NCBI GenBank assembly: GCA_029207755.1
Contig: JARCOQ010000003.1
Location: 85,765,994 to 85,829,993 of the forward strand
Length of the DNA stretch: 64,000 nucleotides
From: Chamaea fasciata
Lineage: Eukaryota; Chordata; Aves; Passeriformes; Sylviidae
Reading direction: 5' to 3'
Shown piece by piece: positions 25,829 to 39,925 of the stretch; the first letter of the stretch is position 1; each line of letters starts with the position of its first letter. Under the pieces are notes generated by a model. It saw only the letters and a program-made list of their open reading frames with translations, was not told the origin of the DNA and made no database searches. The translations under genes and the position numbers were made by a program.

Positions 25829-27727
25829 GCCAGGAAGACAGATATCACTGATCTCAAACACAAGAAAAGGGCAAAGAATATATGAACACAGAAACTGGAG
25901 GTACACCAGTTAGATGACTTATTGTCTGGACAAACATTCATAAGAATGTAAGCAATGAATATAATCATCATGAAAAACACTGTACATAAATCATGCAGCA
26001 TATAAAACAATAAAATACTTGAGTGTTCATAAGTGTAATTCCAAGAAAAGACTCAAATAAGTGATAATCACCAACCCTGCCACCCTCCAGCTTTTTACCT
26101 TTATCTTAATATCAGATAAAACCACTCAGAATAATAGAATTGAAATGGAAATCTATTAGAGTCATTTAGACTTACCTTTTACACAACACATTTCTAGTTT
26201 ATAAATTTTGCATAGCCAGGAAATACTCTACTACAAAAGTAAACACTATCAAGCTCAGCCTCTTGGGGGATAGTTTTAGAAATAATATTTTTTATTGGTA
26301 AAGATTCCAAGTTAACTCCACTCAAAGGGGGTGTGATTTATTACTAATTTCTCTTCAACCAAATTCTATCATCAGACATTAGAACTCATGCTTCATTCAT
26401 GCAGCTCCATCTACTATGATCAAATTTCTGCTCTTTCTCTGTAATTTTTCACAATGTTGTTTATTTGCTATACATTAATTTTATTGTGTTCAAAGATCCT
26501 GTAGCAGCTTTCCGAAGTTAAAATAGCCATCATCAGCTTCTTTCTCACAACATAATTTAAATATTTTACACTTCACATTGCATAGCATAGCTGTGTATTC
26601 TTGAAAAATACCTTGCTTCACCATCAGCTTATCCTTAAAGTAAGTGAAGTGGTCCTTTGGTGTGTAGGCAGCATATAAACTATTCAGATAAAAACGAAAA
26701 TAACTGAAAATTTGAAATATTATTTTATTTTACATACTGTATTTGAAAAGCTAAGACTAAAATTTTTTGCAAAATATAACAAAATATTTATCATATAACT
26801 TTAAAAAGTTGTTCTGCTTTTTCTTTACTCTTTTTACACTGGATTATGTCTACTGCTCTTCTGATTTACACACAGAGAGCTACAATACACTTCAGCATTT
26901 TTATCTTTTTACAGGTTTGTACATAATTTACTCTTTTACATTTAGTATCATTAAGTACAGACTCAAAGTACTGTCTGAGATCCTACCTTGAAGGTATTTT
27001 ACTACATCAATGTTTAAGCAGGAAATATGCTCAGGGCATTTTTTCTGCCACTAAGTTCATTATAAATATTAATATCCTACTAGCTTTATTTTTAGATTTT
27101 AATTTTTAGCTTGCAGATATACACTTTTAAACTTTACTACTGTAGCCAAGTAAAATCCACTGTGCTATTTATCATAATGTATTCTATGATGTTTTTATCA
27201 CAATTGCAGAAACTCGAATTTCAGAGATCTAAATGCTGCATTATTTTTACTTCAATCTTTTTATGGCTTAGCCACAGATATATTGGCAGAGTCTTATATA
27301 TGTTTATGAAATTACATTTAATCTGCTCCTACTTAATAAAACATACTCTGACACCAGAAAGGGAATTCAATTTAAAATAAAGACATAATCTTCGCAACTT
27401 TTTAATAAAAAGTCAAAAATTTAAGCATAATTTTTCAGTGAAGGGTAGAGATTCTTCACAGTCAATTACTTTTTCACATTATTATTTTTCAGCCTAGTTT
27501 TTAATAATCTCTTTGTCCAGGAAGGAATAGAAATATTGTTCAGTTTGTCAAATATTTTGGGTTTACAGAATGGGAGGGACACCTAACTATAAAATGTGTA
27601 TTTAGGAAGGTTTACATTACAATTCTGTTGTAGCATACAGAAATGGGATTGTTTTTATTTCATTGTGTTGTTCCTGCTAGCAAAAATTCAGTATAATCCA
27701 GAGATAGTTGCCTATGACTTTCCAAAA
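25829..27727. other. Very AT-rich unique sequence
   Basis: After the LTR the base composition drops sharply to AT-rich with many TTTTA and AAAAT stretches. No gene, RNA or repeat body is recognisable. Confidence 0.5.
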
Positions 27728-28035
27728 CATAGTAAGGAGGCTGCTGAAGCCAAACTCATTTTGGTGCCAGGGAGAAAATGCCAAAAATTGATGTCTAGGA
27801 GTCTCAGGCTGGACATTAGGAGGTAACAAACAGCCCCATAAACACACATTTGCACAGAAATATGCAGGACAGCCCAGAAAGGCCGTGGAACCTTCATCTT
27901 TGGTGGTTCTCAAGACTTAGGTAGATAAAGCTGTAACTCTTCTGACCTAGTGCAGGGACGCTCCTGCTCGGAGCAGATACATGGGGAGATCTTGGGAGGT
28001 CCCTTCCAAAGAGCTTTCCATGACAGTGATCCTAC
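27728..28035 (+). mobile_element. CR1 LINE 3' fragment, diverged
   Basis: The order of blocks follows the CR1 3' region: 'tttggtgccagggagaaaatgcc', 'caggctggacattaggagg', 'aggacagcccagaaaggccgtgga', 'gacgctcctgctcggagcag', then 'gatcttgggaggtcccttcc'. The terminal repeat is damaged. The copy is 5'-truncated. Confidence 0.85.
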
Positions 28036-28589
28036 AGCTCCATATTGCCCTTACAATATGCTGTTGTCCCCTCAGTCTTTAAAGTAAAAGGTACATGAAC
28101 TAGGAAATGGACGCAGAAACGAGAAAGAGTGGGACATAATTGGAGACTTTGTCAAGAAGACAGCAGGGATTAATCTGATGCTTTAGATGTTGGCATGCAA
28201 ATGCAGAATAATTAAGGTAATGGTTTAATGAAATAACAGTGCTCATAAAAAAAAGAAGAAGTGTAAATAGAATATGAATAAATGAAACTTTAATAAGAAA
28301 GATGAAAAACAAGGTCTCTTTACAAGCTGTATGGATGGATATAAAGCTGACAACATAACGATATTCACTAAGTATCAGTGCTCTGTTATGGATGTGGAAT
28401 GATATATCATAGGCTTGCTGACATGCTTTGGTGTCAATTTAGGTCTACTTCTTAAAATATTTTCATTAACAACATTTATGATGGGAAGTTTAAAGTTCTT
28501 ATTAAGAGTGGTGCACAGATATTTCAGATACACTGGAAGCCAGGATTAGACCTTAAAAGTATATTTAAAGTTGAAGGAATTTTTTAAAA

Positions 28590-29310
28590 GAGAGGAATAC
28601 ATTCAAAAGAGAAATGCAAGATGATCTACATGGAAAAAATCAACTACGTCACCATAAGACACAGTAAAAGAAATTGCTAAGTAGGATTTCAGCTGGATAA
28701 AAAATATCCACTTCTATGAAGAATGCATACACCATACTGAGTTGGTTAGACAGGAATGCATCTTGCACACCACATGAATTCATCTTATTGAAAGTCTCAA
28801 GATGGGTAAGACCTCAAATGCAGGACAGTTTTAGGCACTGCAATTCAAGAAGGAGATAGGTACCAGCTAAAGAATGACAATAAGAATGATCAGACCAAAT
28901 GTCTTATCTGCTAACCAAGTCTGAAACAACTGAATTTGCTCAGCTCCACAAAGAGGAAAATAGGATAGTAATGCTCAAGGATGTAAAAAAATACTTGTCA
29001 AAGATAAGGAAATATTTCTTCTATGTCCATAGCTGATAGAAGAAGGAACAGCTACAATAATAAGAAATTGAGTGGCAGTAAGGATTCAAACGAAAACTAG
29101 TAAAAACTTGCCAATGACAAGAGTTGTGCAGCATTGGAATATATTGCCCATGAACACTTAAAAAGGGATTGTGGTAGTGATGGTGTTGTCACAAAGGAGA
29201 AGTTCAGGAAATGCCTGTCAAGAATAAGTGTCATTGCAGACTCTAGCCTGGAGTACAGAAGTAGACTAGATGACTTTGTATGGTCTGTTCCAGCCTTCAT
29301 ATTATGCATA
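28590..29310 (+). mobile_element. Old CR1-type LINE fragment, ~700 bp
   Basis: The right part shows CR1-like blocks: 'gagttgtgcagcattggaatatattgccc', 'ggagtacagaagtagactagatgactttgtatgg' and 'gttccagccttcatattatg'. These match the usual 'ggactagatgacct...cttccagcc' end. Upstream, 'gagaaatgcaagatgatcta' and 'ggaatgcatcttgcac' fit internal CR1 text in the right order. The copy is much more diverged than the one at 39560-39892, so it belongs to an older subfamily. Confidence 0.65.
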
Positions 29311-32300
29311 TATGATGTTAATTTGTTAATTGTTTTTGGTTGGGGAGGATTCTTTTTTTTTACCTTATGTACAAAAGAATTTAAAGATTTTTTTTTCCCC
29401 CCAAAGCTTTGTTTTTGAAGTTTGCTGGTAGGCTAAAATTGTCAATTGAATTCTTCAGCTGTAACTAAAAATAGCTTCCTGGATACAAGTATGTATGCAG
29501 TTTAGAATTTCAAAACTTACTTTTGTAAGTTTTCTCTGCTTATATAGATAAAATAAAAATGTAATGCTTACTTCATGTTTTTTTTAAGAAAGAAAGAAGC
29601 TGTAATACAACTAAGACCCTTTCCTGTTGGAAACAGGACAGACAGAAAGGCCATTTTCTCTGCAATCCTTCAGTGCTCCTTTTCTTCATTTGTCTCCTCC
29701 TCTTCTTCCAGAAAGAATTACAGTGCTTTTTACAAAAGACTTTAAAATTTCTAAATAATTTAAAAACACTGAAAAATGTAATTGCCAATACACTTGGTTG
29801 ATATAAGTTGCAAGAAAATACATGAATATTGACAGAGAATAGTGGAAGAAAAGTTGTGTTGCTGAAAAACCCCATGCTGAATGGAAAAAGTCTTGAAAAT
29901 AATGTCTGGAAGGAAATGAAATCTCCTATGGCATGTGTTAATGATGACCAGACAAAATGCCCATATTTGAATGCTTCAGGCACACTACCATAAAAGAACT
30001 GAACTTTTCACTAAATAATTTATGCTAAAATATGTATTTTCTGACATTATTTTTCACTGCTTGGAAAAAATTGACCTGATTTACATAATATTCTTATGCT
30101 GAGGATCTGACTTTTTTGGAGTCCTAGCTTAATAAAATGTTTTTTAACACAATTTACCATTGCATATATCAAGTTAAGTTTCATCCTAGAGTATTCTTCA
30201 TCAACCGGTAACTATGGACATAAGTATTAAATGATGCAAGCCCAGACAAATTTCAGAATTATGACAGTCATTTGAGATAATTAATAAAAAAAAATTATTC
30301 TTGTCCAAATAAATTTGTCAAGATTTCAAACAAGGAAATCAGAAGAACAGCTTGGATTTACTGCCAGACTTTCAGCAACTCACTAGCAATTATCGTTTGA
30401 CTGAGATAGGAAAGACTAAGGAAAAAACTCCACCCAAGTGACCAAAAACATTTCTGCATTTCAGAAGTCTACATTGCAGCACTTACAACAATATTCTTAG
30501 TAAGTGCTTGCCCCAGTCTCATTTTCATGAGGTGAAACCGTGCCTAATTTCTAGCACTTCTATGGCAGATCCAATCCACAGACACTACATTACAAATGTT
30601 TACAGCAAATTACAGCAAATATTTTCCAGAATTATTCTCATTTTTTAAAGATGAGAAGCTGAAATATTCAGTAGTTCAGTTCTATATCTAAAGTACCCAT
30701 GTGAATAAGAGATGAAGGCAGAAATAGAAATAGAGCTGCCTAGATATTAATCCAGGAACGTATGATGACTGTACTAAACAGAGTTTGGAAGCCAAACAAT
30801 CCACATACTATTAAAGTATATTTTTTAAGTATACAGAAAGGTTATATGGTATCATAAAAGCAAGGGCTTTATCTGACTCATTAATATAGGGTATGTAGGC
30901 ACTGGACTGACAAGAGGCAAGCTAGTAGCACATAAAATAGATTATGCTTCTGCTTGGTATCCACTGACAAGTTGATGGATGACAGTATCTGTCTGTTCTC
31001 TGGTTCATAATTTAATTACGCTTTTGATACATTTAGAATATCTGAAAACCTGAGAAAGAAATCTAAGGAACAGGAAACACTAATGTTTAGTCATTTCCAT
31101 ACAGACCCTAAAAAGAAAATCAGATCAACTTCAGATTTCAAAGTTGTACACAAACTTTGATAAACCTATTATATTTATGCCCATTTTTGTAAAAAGAAAA
31201 GAATAAGTGTTGAGAAGAACAACTGGAATAAAACCACAGCAGTATAAAATCTTGGAAGCCTGTCAGTATTCTCTAAAGTGCCTGTCTTTGTTGATCTTCA
31301 AAGAGAGCTTCTAACATCTTCCCCCAGATGCCTGTGTGTTTTGTCTGGGCTGAAAAGGTCTGATTGCCAAGGTGTCGAAGTATACAACTTTTTCAAGTAT
31401 AGGAGTCAGAAATCAGTTCTATTGAATGAAATCTTTATCAATACAGATAAAAGGTCAGTGCAATTTTATGTACAATATAGGCTAAGGTTGACCCATGAAT
31501 AAATGCTCTGTTGCTTTATAGGCTGCAAAACATACTCTTTTGACAGATTAATTCCTTTCTCAGCCTTTTATCTGAAAAGACATTGGTGGATTTTATAAAA
31601 ATAAGGCATTTATTGGTATGTATCCCTTCTCTTAGGAAAGCTCAGCACCATCATTTATATTTTTATTGACTGGTTAACTTTAAGCTGGATGTTATCCATT
31701 TCATAATCATCACTATTTCACACATCTATATTAAAACTGTAAGCTGTGAAACGGCAGGTCAATATTATGAAATAGGAGTTATAATTTCAAATGCTCGTAA
31801 TAATCTGTGGAATTAATTTAACAAGTGAAGTGTTCAGGCATATTTAAACATATAAATGGCCCTATGGAACACAGAAGGCTAAGGTCCATGTGTGGAGTTT
31901 TTTGACAAAACGATTATTACCTTCCCCTGTATCTAAAGCAATACAGGCAATGAAGACTAGTCACTTTTCTAAGCAAGTTTGCTGTCAAATTGCCTATGTA
32001 CAAAAATATGACTAGCTCTAGGTAGGCATGTCTGAAAACACTTGCCTAAAGTGGTCTCATAAATAATAGGTGACTAAGTGAGACTGTATTAGATCTGTGA
32101 AGTACTCCTTCCTCTTCCAAATGGGATAAGTATTTTTCAAACACATAACTGAAGGCAAGGGGATATAGATATCATACATGTATACTTCTCTGTACACAGG
32201 GAGGTTTACAATTGCACTTCAAAGATGTTAGTCTTTGTGTCATATGAAACAGAATTTTCAATGATCAAAAAAAAATCCAGAAAAGTTTCACTAGAAAACA

Positions 32301-35300
32301 GATTATAATAAATTAATTTGTGCTTAAGGTGCAAGAAAGGTAACCAAAGCCTGGGTACACAGACACCTTCTATATCAGTCTTTACATTATCCATTTGCAG
32401 TATCTATAGCTCTAATTTAATGCCAGTAAAGGAAAAAAAAATTCCAAATTACACAACCTATGGGAGAATTATTTTTAAAATTACAGGCCTTAATAGGTGT
32501 AAAGGTTTTATAGGTTTGGAGAGCATTTGGTAATTAAAGAAAGAGGAGGCTACACTAAATCCATGCCTTAACACTAAGGAGTGTACACCATCCAGAACTG
32601 TTAATGAGAAATTAGACACACAGCTTCTAGTATTGTTAATGGAATTTTTGTGCTTCATTCTCTATGTGCCAAGTAAAAGATATAACGCTTAAAACATTGA
32701 TTAAAGAAGGTGCTGCCAAATTGTATACTGCAGAACAAGATACAACTTTTGAGAGGTTATGTGTGTTCTATAAACATCAGCAGCTTATCTCATGTTTTAT
32801 TACTTTAATGAACTTTAAAGAAGTTGCATATATTTCACACATCTTTAAACTTCATGTGCAGCTCTTGGGTTATCTCAGCTTGTATTTTAGCATCTGGAAA
32901 ACACTGCTGCATTTAGAAGGCCTTTGTGGACATTTTTTCCCAGATGATTTTTACTGTATGAATGGAGGAGAGATTCTTACTGGCAAGCTGAGATAATACA
33001 GTGCTTACTTTAAGCACCTAAATCACTTATCAAGATCTCCCCTCTTCCTTTTCCAAATGCTCCTCAAAAAGCAAGATTTTAGATAATTGTCACCCTCTTA
33101 AATTCACTGAGGGACCATTTGATCTGTGACACAACCCACAGTGCTCATCTGTCACTCCATTGTCACACATTTGTCCACTGTAAAGACAGAGGTCTTACTA
33201 ATAGCTACTGCAACTCCTGACTAGCTGGCATGGGCTCTTTGGGCTTCCACCTATCATCTCTATGAAATCTATGCAAGGTTCAGGCTTTCAGCAATCACAT
33301 TCACTGCATTCCCCTAAATGGATTTAGCATCTGTCTGTAGTCCTGTGCTACAGCATTTAGCTGCATTTGCCTTCAGAAAAAAATTACCTTGGCAATTAAT
33401 CCCAGCCTTCTTATAAGCTTTGGCTATAGAAGGGGAAAAGTAGGGTTTATTTCACCTGAGAGTCATGTTTGGAGGTTTTCTACCTACGCAGCACCTTTTT
33501 TTTTTTTTTTCTTTCATTTTGTCTCAAACTATCATACTGTAACACTGATTATTTCCACACCTATACCCACATTCTGGCCATAAATCCAGCTCATCGTGGA
33601 TTTTTGCAGTATGTATTAATGAGGCATAACAGTTCCATGGCTATAGCTTCCCTGGTACCACAAAGTAGTAAATATTGGAAAAAACATTAGATTTCACATG
33701 AAAATTCATTTGTCTTTGGTATTTGCACTACTGTATATTTTATTTATCCTAAACACAGAAAGCTCCAAATCTCTTTTTCTTGTATTTTGAAGTATATTAA
33801 GGCACAAGTGCAATCATACTTTTTAAAAAAATGTATCATTTGTTCAGCACTTAAATATAAACTGTCCAAATACAGTCAAATCTTTCAGTGAAACATTTTC
33901 ACAGCTGGTAAATTAGGTGGTTTAACTCCATAGCTTCTGCGCAATACACTGCCAAAGCATGAATTTAAAGAAGACAGTGCTGCTGAAAAAAAGCAGGCTT
34001 AGCACACTACAACTACCATCTCAGCAAAGAAAGGGGGTTTTGCTGACTTTATGCAGGATTTTTTCTCATACAAGCTGCTTAAGTGGGTCACTATATCTTA
34101 TTAGTTACTGGCCCAAGGGCAATTTAAAAATTTGACCGAATTTTATCAGTGTATATAGTGCTTTAATCTTATTTCCACATATTTATGTTAGTCACAGAGG
34201 CAAGTTGAATGATTTCTATGTGATTAGAAACTATTGAAATTCACGAGGAAATCAATGTACCTCTGAGAGCTTTGGCATTGAGGGTAACTTTTACAAATGG
34301 CAGATGCACTTTGTAGGAGAGCTCTCATTGCCTCATTGGATCATATTTTTCCATGTTTATTTTCCTCCTTCATTCTTTCCAATTACTCCTGATAGTTTAA
34401 CCACAGCCATTTAGTCAGCAGTGTCATTATAGCAGCAAGTTAACTCCTTCTCAATCAATATGAGCTTTGCTCTACTTTTTCGTGACAGCAGGATCAGACC
34501 ACAGAAACGAACATGACTAACAGAACCTCTGGCCAGCTAACACACCATTAGAAATACGTAACCTCACAAAAACCTCTGTTTCCTGAAACTACAGCTGCCA
34601 GGAACAATTTGCTTTTTTCTTTCTTCTACAGTGTGCAAAGGAATAAGTGCAGGATATATTTCTACCTCCAGACTGGTGATGTGACCAGCAAATGCTCTCA
34701 TGCTCAAAAATAGGAGTAGGGATCTGTATGAGGAGTGCAATTCTTGTCAGGAGATGTAAAATCTTAATCCAATGGAAGTTAGTTTTAAATGCACTAAAGA
34801 ACTTTTGGATTAAATGAAAAGTGCAGTGGCATACATGTGATTAAAAGTGTAGCTATTACCTGACATAAACATATAATACATGACATGTGCTATAAAATTA
34901 TTTTTGTGCTTTTACTTAAAAAATGAAGTGAGACATCACTGCTCTAAGGGCAGACCAAATTTCTCCTGAAACTGTAAGGTAAACAGACTGCACTTGCTTG
35001 CATTAGCATTGAAAGGACAGTTTTCTAATCCAAGGTAATATGAGCACATAGATTTTTGTGTTTGAGGAATGAGACAGCAACAGAAAGCCATCAGACTCAG
35101 CTATTTACTGAATTAAAGAGCAGTACTGCATGAGGGAGAAAGAAGAACGGGGCTGAATTTGAGCTAGCTACAGTGTTGTCTGAGAGCCTATTTGTCGCTG
35201 GATCTGAACTAAACTACATCCTTCTCTAAACTGGTGCAGAGGAAGGGTACAACTTTGGAGTTTCAACCATAATATTTTTAATAACAGAAAGAACAGAGAG

Positions 35301-37251
35301 CACTTTTGTTTTTAATTAGGAACAAAAATTTACTAAATGTAATCTTTTGCACTGAGGTTCTACCATCAAAATGCCACTGCTGAAAGCTGTTAGTATTTAC
35401 TTATCTTTCTCAGAAATTGTACTGATTAACAACAAAGACCAAATAAAAACTAGTCACCAAGATAAAGCAATGTAATGCTTCAAAATTTGAATATTTCTAC
35501 TCAGAAATAAATATTGAAAACTATCCTATTCAAAACAAAAGGATTAGCAGATAGAAAGATGAAAAACACAAAGTTTTGCATAGCAACATATATTGTTTGA
35601 ACTGAGTGAAGAAAAGGAAACAATGAGAGAATGATATAGTGTTTAGTGAAGATGACAGTGAGATAATGAAATACATTAGAGATGATCACATCAAGACCTA
35701 CCTTAGTACTACATTATTAAGGCAGGTATTTCATTTTGTGCTTGGATATTTTTAAATTGCAAGATCACCTAGTAGAGCAAGCTAAGCCCTTGTTATAGCC
35801 TCTATTTAATCTCCAAAAACTGATACTGGGATTTAGTTATGAATTGCAACCTGTCTAAGAATTATTGAGCAAAATGTCCAAATACATTACATGGTAGGAA
35901 TACAATTTAGACAGAACGTTAAATGCAAGTTCTATCTTCTTTCACCCTTCAGGAACTAAATGATGATGTGCAAACTTAGATGTCAGCTACTACTTCAAGA
36001 AATTTGTACGTGTTACCTATTATCCTTTTTCGCTATGCTTCAATGTGGAACTGGCATTAAATGACATATAATCCCAAGTAGATGTCAAGGGCTTGCATTA
36101 AAAGTAACATAAATCAATTCTAAAATCCCTAGCACCAAAAACTCAGCAAAAGAAATAAATTTATATGAAAATTGAACAGAATTTCTGACTGAAAGCCTGA
36201 GGTTCCTACCTCTTCTATTCACTCTGAAACAAACCTGTGGGTTTATGCAGTAGCACTGATTCTCTTGGGATGGAATTCATCAGGCTAAATTTAGAAACCT
36301 CTAGTGGTTTACGAATGATAATATCTCCATAAGATTCAAATACAGCAGTATTATGAAGTTCCTCTGACTGATTGAAAAGTCCAATCATTGTGAACAGAAT
36401 CCCTAATTGCTCAGATACAGAAATGTTGTACACTCCTAAGAAGTATATTAGAAATTGGCACCTTATGGAGGTATTCTTGATTCTAATCAATCTGTCCAAG
36501 AAACTGTTTCAAAATACATACTTCTAGAAGTCCTGAAACAGGCCAGTTAGGTTGCATAATTGAAGCTTGATGCAGATGTTATTCCATGCATGTGATCTAT
36601 ATCTCTAATTTAAGATTTTCTCCAGTTGTAGACAAAATTCCTGCAATTAGAAACCAACCTTTTTTCTCATACCACTGAATATTTCACTCAGTTAAAAATT
36701 CAAGAACCTAATGGGTACAATCTTCCAATTTTACAAGAACTGAAGAGCTTGATTTCCAGCCTTCTGTCTAGATTTAAGCAATTTGCGCATTCCTGTTTTC
36801 CCATTTTTAAAATCTTGTATGAAGCAAAAGCTATTGTGCTGCTCTTGAAGAATGAAACATTACTTATTTCTTATATGCTGGTGGTTTTGAAACACATTGA
36901 AAATAATTTTATCTGTAGGTTTTAGTGATAGAAAAAAATCTGGATTTCAGGGAGGAAAAATGATGAATAAAAACTATAAAACCAGTGATTCCCCATGTTT
37001 AACATGAATAAAACATTTCAGAAACTCAAGTTTCCTGATTCTTAGTCTTAGAATCTTTCCTGATTCTTAACAGTTTGCAGCACCCTTTTGGTCTAGATCT
37101 AAAGAGATTTTTGACTTTTGGAAAATGAATATTCAGGTTAAATCATAAATATGCTTTTAAAATATAGAAAACATGTACATATATGCACTACAGTCTTCTG
37201 CTTTCAATCTTCTGCTGATCATTTTTGCTTCTCTATTCTTTTATAATCACG
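29311..37251. other. Long repeat-poor unique stretch
   Basis: Almost 8 kb without a recognisable retrotransposon, the longest such stretch in the window. No open frame exceeds about 136 codons. The longest (29573-29983, minus strand) is Phe/Ser-rich with no known domain. A poly-T run lies near 33496-33510. Low repeat density is compatible with a regulatory or conserved region, but no exon could be recognised. Confidence 0.45.
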
Positions 37252-37835
37252 TGTCATGGTTTAACTCCAGTTGGAAACTAAGTCTTATGCAGCTGCTTGC
37301 TCACCTCTTGCCCCTGCCAGTGGGATGGGGATAAAAATTGGAAAAAAACCCCAGACACATGGTTTGACATAAGAAAAGTTTAATAATTGAAATAAGCTAT
37401 ATTTATAATAATAATAGTGTATAGTAATAATGAAAAGGGGAACAACACAAAGAAAGAAAGAAATAAAACCCAAGAAGGACAAGTGATGCACAAAACAACT
37501 TTTCATTGCCCTTTGACTGATGCCCAGCCTATCCCCAAGCAGTGGCCAGTGCCTCCTGGCCTGGTCCCCCCAGTTTATACCCTGGGAATGACACTGAGCT
37601 ATGCACTGTCCCTTTAGATGGTTTGGTCACCTGTCCAATCTCCCTCCCAGCCTCCTAAGCACTGCCTCTCTGGCAGAGCATGGGAGATGGAAAAGTCCTT
37701 GGCTTAGAGCAAGCAGGACTTAGCAACCACTGAAACATCAGTGTGTCACCAAAATTACTGTCACTGAATCCAAACCATGTCACTGTACCAGCTACTAGGC
37801 AGAGTATTAACGCTGTCCCAGCCAAAACTGGGACA
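37252..37835 (-). mobile_element. Full-length solo LTR, avian ERVL-like, 584 bp
   Basis: On the minus strand it begins TGTCCCAGTTTTGGCTGGGA and ends GGAGTTAAACCATGACA, giving complete TG...CA ends. Inside are a TATAAA box on the minus strand (plus-strand TTTATA at 37574-37579) and an ATTAAA polyadenylation-type signal (plus-strand TTTAAT at 37378-37383). There is no internal retroviral region on either side. The flanking 5-mers, TCACG on the left and TCGGG on the right, agree at three of five positions, so the target duplication is damaged or coincidental. Confidence 0.9.
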
Positions 37836-39559
37836 TCGGGGAAAAGCTGCAATTTTTAGAGTCATATATTACACATTTCTATTTTGTCATATTTTAAAAG
37901 AAATAATGGGTAAAAATCAAGGATTGATGGCAGGATAGATAAAGGGGAGGAAAGCACCCAAGGATGCCATCTTCAAACAGAAGTAATCAAGCATTTTAGA
38001 GGTCTGTGGATCTGCTTGTGAAGACACTTAAAATGTGTCATGTGGAATGTTTTCTATATTTGACAGATGTCCTAACTGCAACATTTTCATGCTAAAAGGC
38101 AGCATGTTTTTTCTGCATGTCCACCTGTACACACTTTATTTATATCATCAGAAGAAAAACCTTACCTATGCCTGCTATCACTTTGAATGAAAAGATCTAC
38201 AGTGTGTCTTTGTTTTCCTTCTGTGATACCTTTCATATGGTGGAGAAAGAAGGAAGAAATACAAAATTTCCAATAGACAAGCAGTCAAAACACTTTAGGT
38301 GACAGCTGTTTTCCCTCTGATACCGCACTCCTGACATATTAGCTTTCCCCTTTTTTGCAAGGGGTATGTTTTACTGTTTTGGTTTCTTCCCTTTCTTCTG
38401 TGTTGTAACACAGAACTGAAATTTGGGAAAAAATACTCCCTGTTTTTGAAGTGACCTCCCTCATTATAAGATGGATACTTGATAACTGTGGGTGCCAATT
38501 TGATTTTTAAAAAAATTATTTTCAATTTTATCTTGCTGAGAAATTGTCTCAGTAATCATTCATATGGATTTCTGACTTACAAGACTTGATCTCTTTTTTT
38601 GTATTGTGCAATACAGAAGTAGGTATTCTTAAAAAAAAAAAAATCAAATATCTAGGCCACTATCTGTATTTTACTTAAAAGTTACAGCTTGTTACAGCTG
38701 ATGGCTGGTGAGAGACACAGCCACTGGATGTGCTCAACAATTCTATTTTCTATCATTCCATATAACAGAGCTGGAAGGAGTTACTTTGCTTTAATTTTGC
38801 TATTTAATACTTAATCTATATCTCTTAAAAGTATTTTTAGTAAGCCTGAGTACTCCTTCAGTTAGCTTCTGGAGTTTTACTATAGCATTTCACTATACCA
38901 TAGTGACTTAATTTTCAAGATAAGAAAAATGTTTATGCAGGTAAATAAAGGCTCATTCTTAGAACCACCATGTTGATTTAAAAAAAGAGAGATGAAGTAA
39001 CAGAAAGAAATGACAATAAATTCTAATTGCTTAACAATACAGGAGTCTGATCATGTCTTCCAATCCCTTCCTTCATTATCTAAAGTTGTGTGATCATACA
39101 AGCCCTTGTGGGAGGATTTACAGCTACATGTGGTAATTTTTTCCCATGTTAAATCTGTTCTTTAGAAAAACTTGAACTATAGCTTTTGCATGTAAGCAAT
39201 TGTGGAAACAAGTCAAAACAGTGCAATGCTATTGTGAAAATTAATGGCACTGAGGCACTAAATTTACGAACAGTTTTTGTTTCACATATTTTTATTATGC
39301 TTCATTGTTTGTAGCAGTATCAATATGATGACAAGTTAAATACAAATACAGGGTATAATAAAAAAGCAATAACTTTTTCAGGATACCTTATTTGACTATT
39401 TATACTCCAACACAGAGTGCAAAAGACTACAGTAATGCCAAACATTTAAAACTTTTTCCTAAAAAATACACATTTACTAGAAATCAAAGTTCCATTTTGA
39501 CCAAAATAACAAACAGAAAAAATAAAATACCAATATTATTTCTATAATGGAGTCTTTCA
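37836..39559. other. Unique sequence, no gene seen
   Basis: No repeat body or exon was recognised. A run of A lies near 38631-38643, and a short tandem GTTACAGCTT repeat near 38682-38700. Confidence 0.5.
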
Positions 39560-39892
39560 GTACTTAAATGAGGTCTATAAGAAAAGTGGGGCTAAATATT
39601 TTAGCAGGACCTGTTGCAATAGGACAAGGGGGAATGGTTTTAAATTAGAAGAGGAAGAGAGTAGATTTGGATTAGATGTCTGAAGAAATGTTTCACAATG
39701 AGGATGATGAAAAATGGGAACAGGATTCCCAGAGAGGTGGTTTATGCCCCATCCTCAGAAATATTCAAGATCAGGCTGGAGAGGGCTCTGAGAAACCTGA
39801 CTGAATTGATGACATCCCTGCTCGTGGCTGGGGGTCGGACCAGCTGACTTTTAAAGACCCCTTCCATCCCAAACTATTCTATGATTCTACAA
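39560..39892 (+). mobile_element. CR1 LINE 3' end, good copy
   Basis: It shows a nearly continuous match to a familiar avian CR1 3' end: 'tagcaggacctgttgcaatagg', 'caaggggg', 'cccagagaggtgg', 'tgccccatcc', 'attcaagatcaggctgga', 'catccctgctcgtggctgggggt', 'cggaccagctgac' and finally 'ccccttcc...ctattctatgattcta'. It is 5'-truncated. A run of 20 T begins 13 bases after its end. Confidence 0.94.
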
Positions 39893-39905
39893 TATGTTGC
39901 TTTCC

Positions 39906-39925
39906 TTTTTTTTTTTTTTTTTTTT
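39906..39925. repeat. Poly-T run
   Basis: Twenty consecutive T followed by CAG. It superficially looks like a splice acceptor, but no coding exon follows. Confidence 0.9.

Noticed and set aside
37247..37840. TCACG / TCGGG as a target-site duplication
   Set aside because: Only three of five positions match, so it is not counted as a duplication although the LTR ends are clear.
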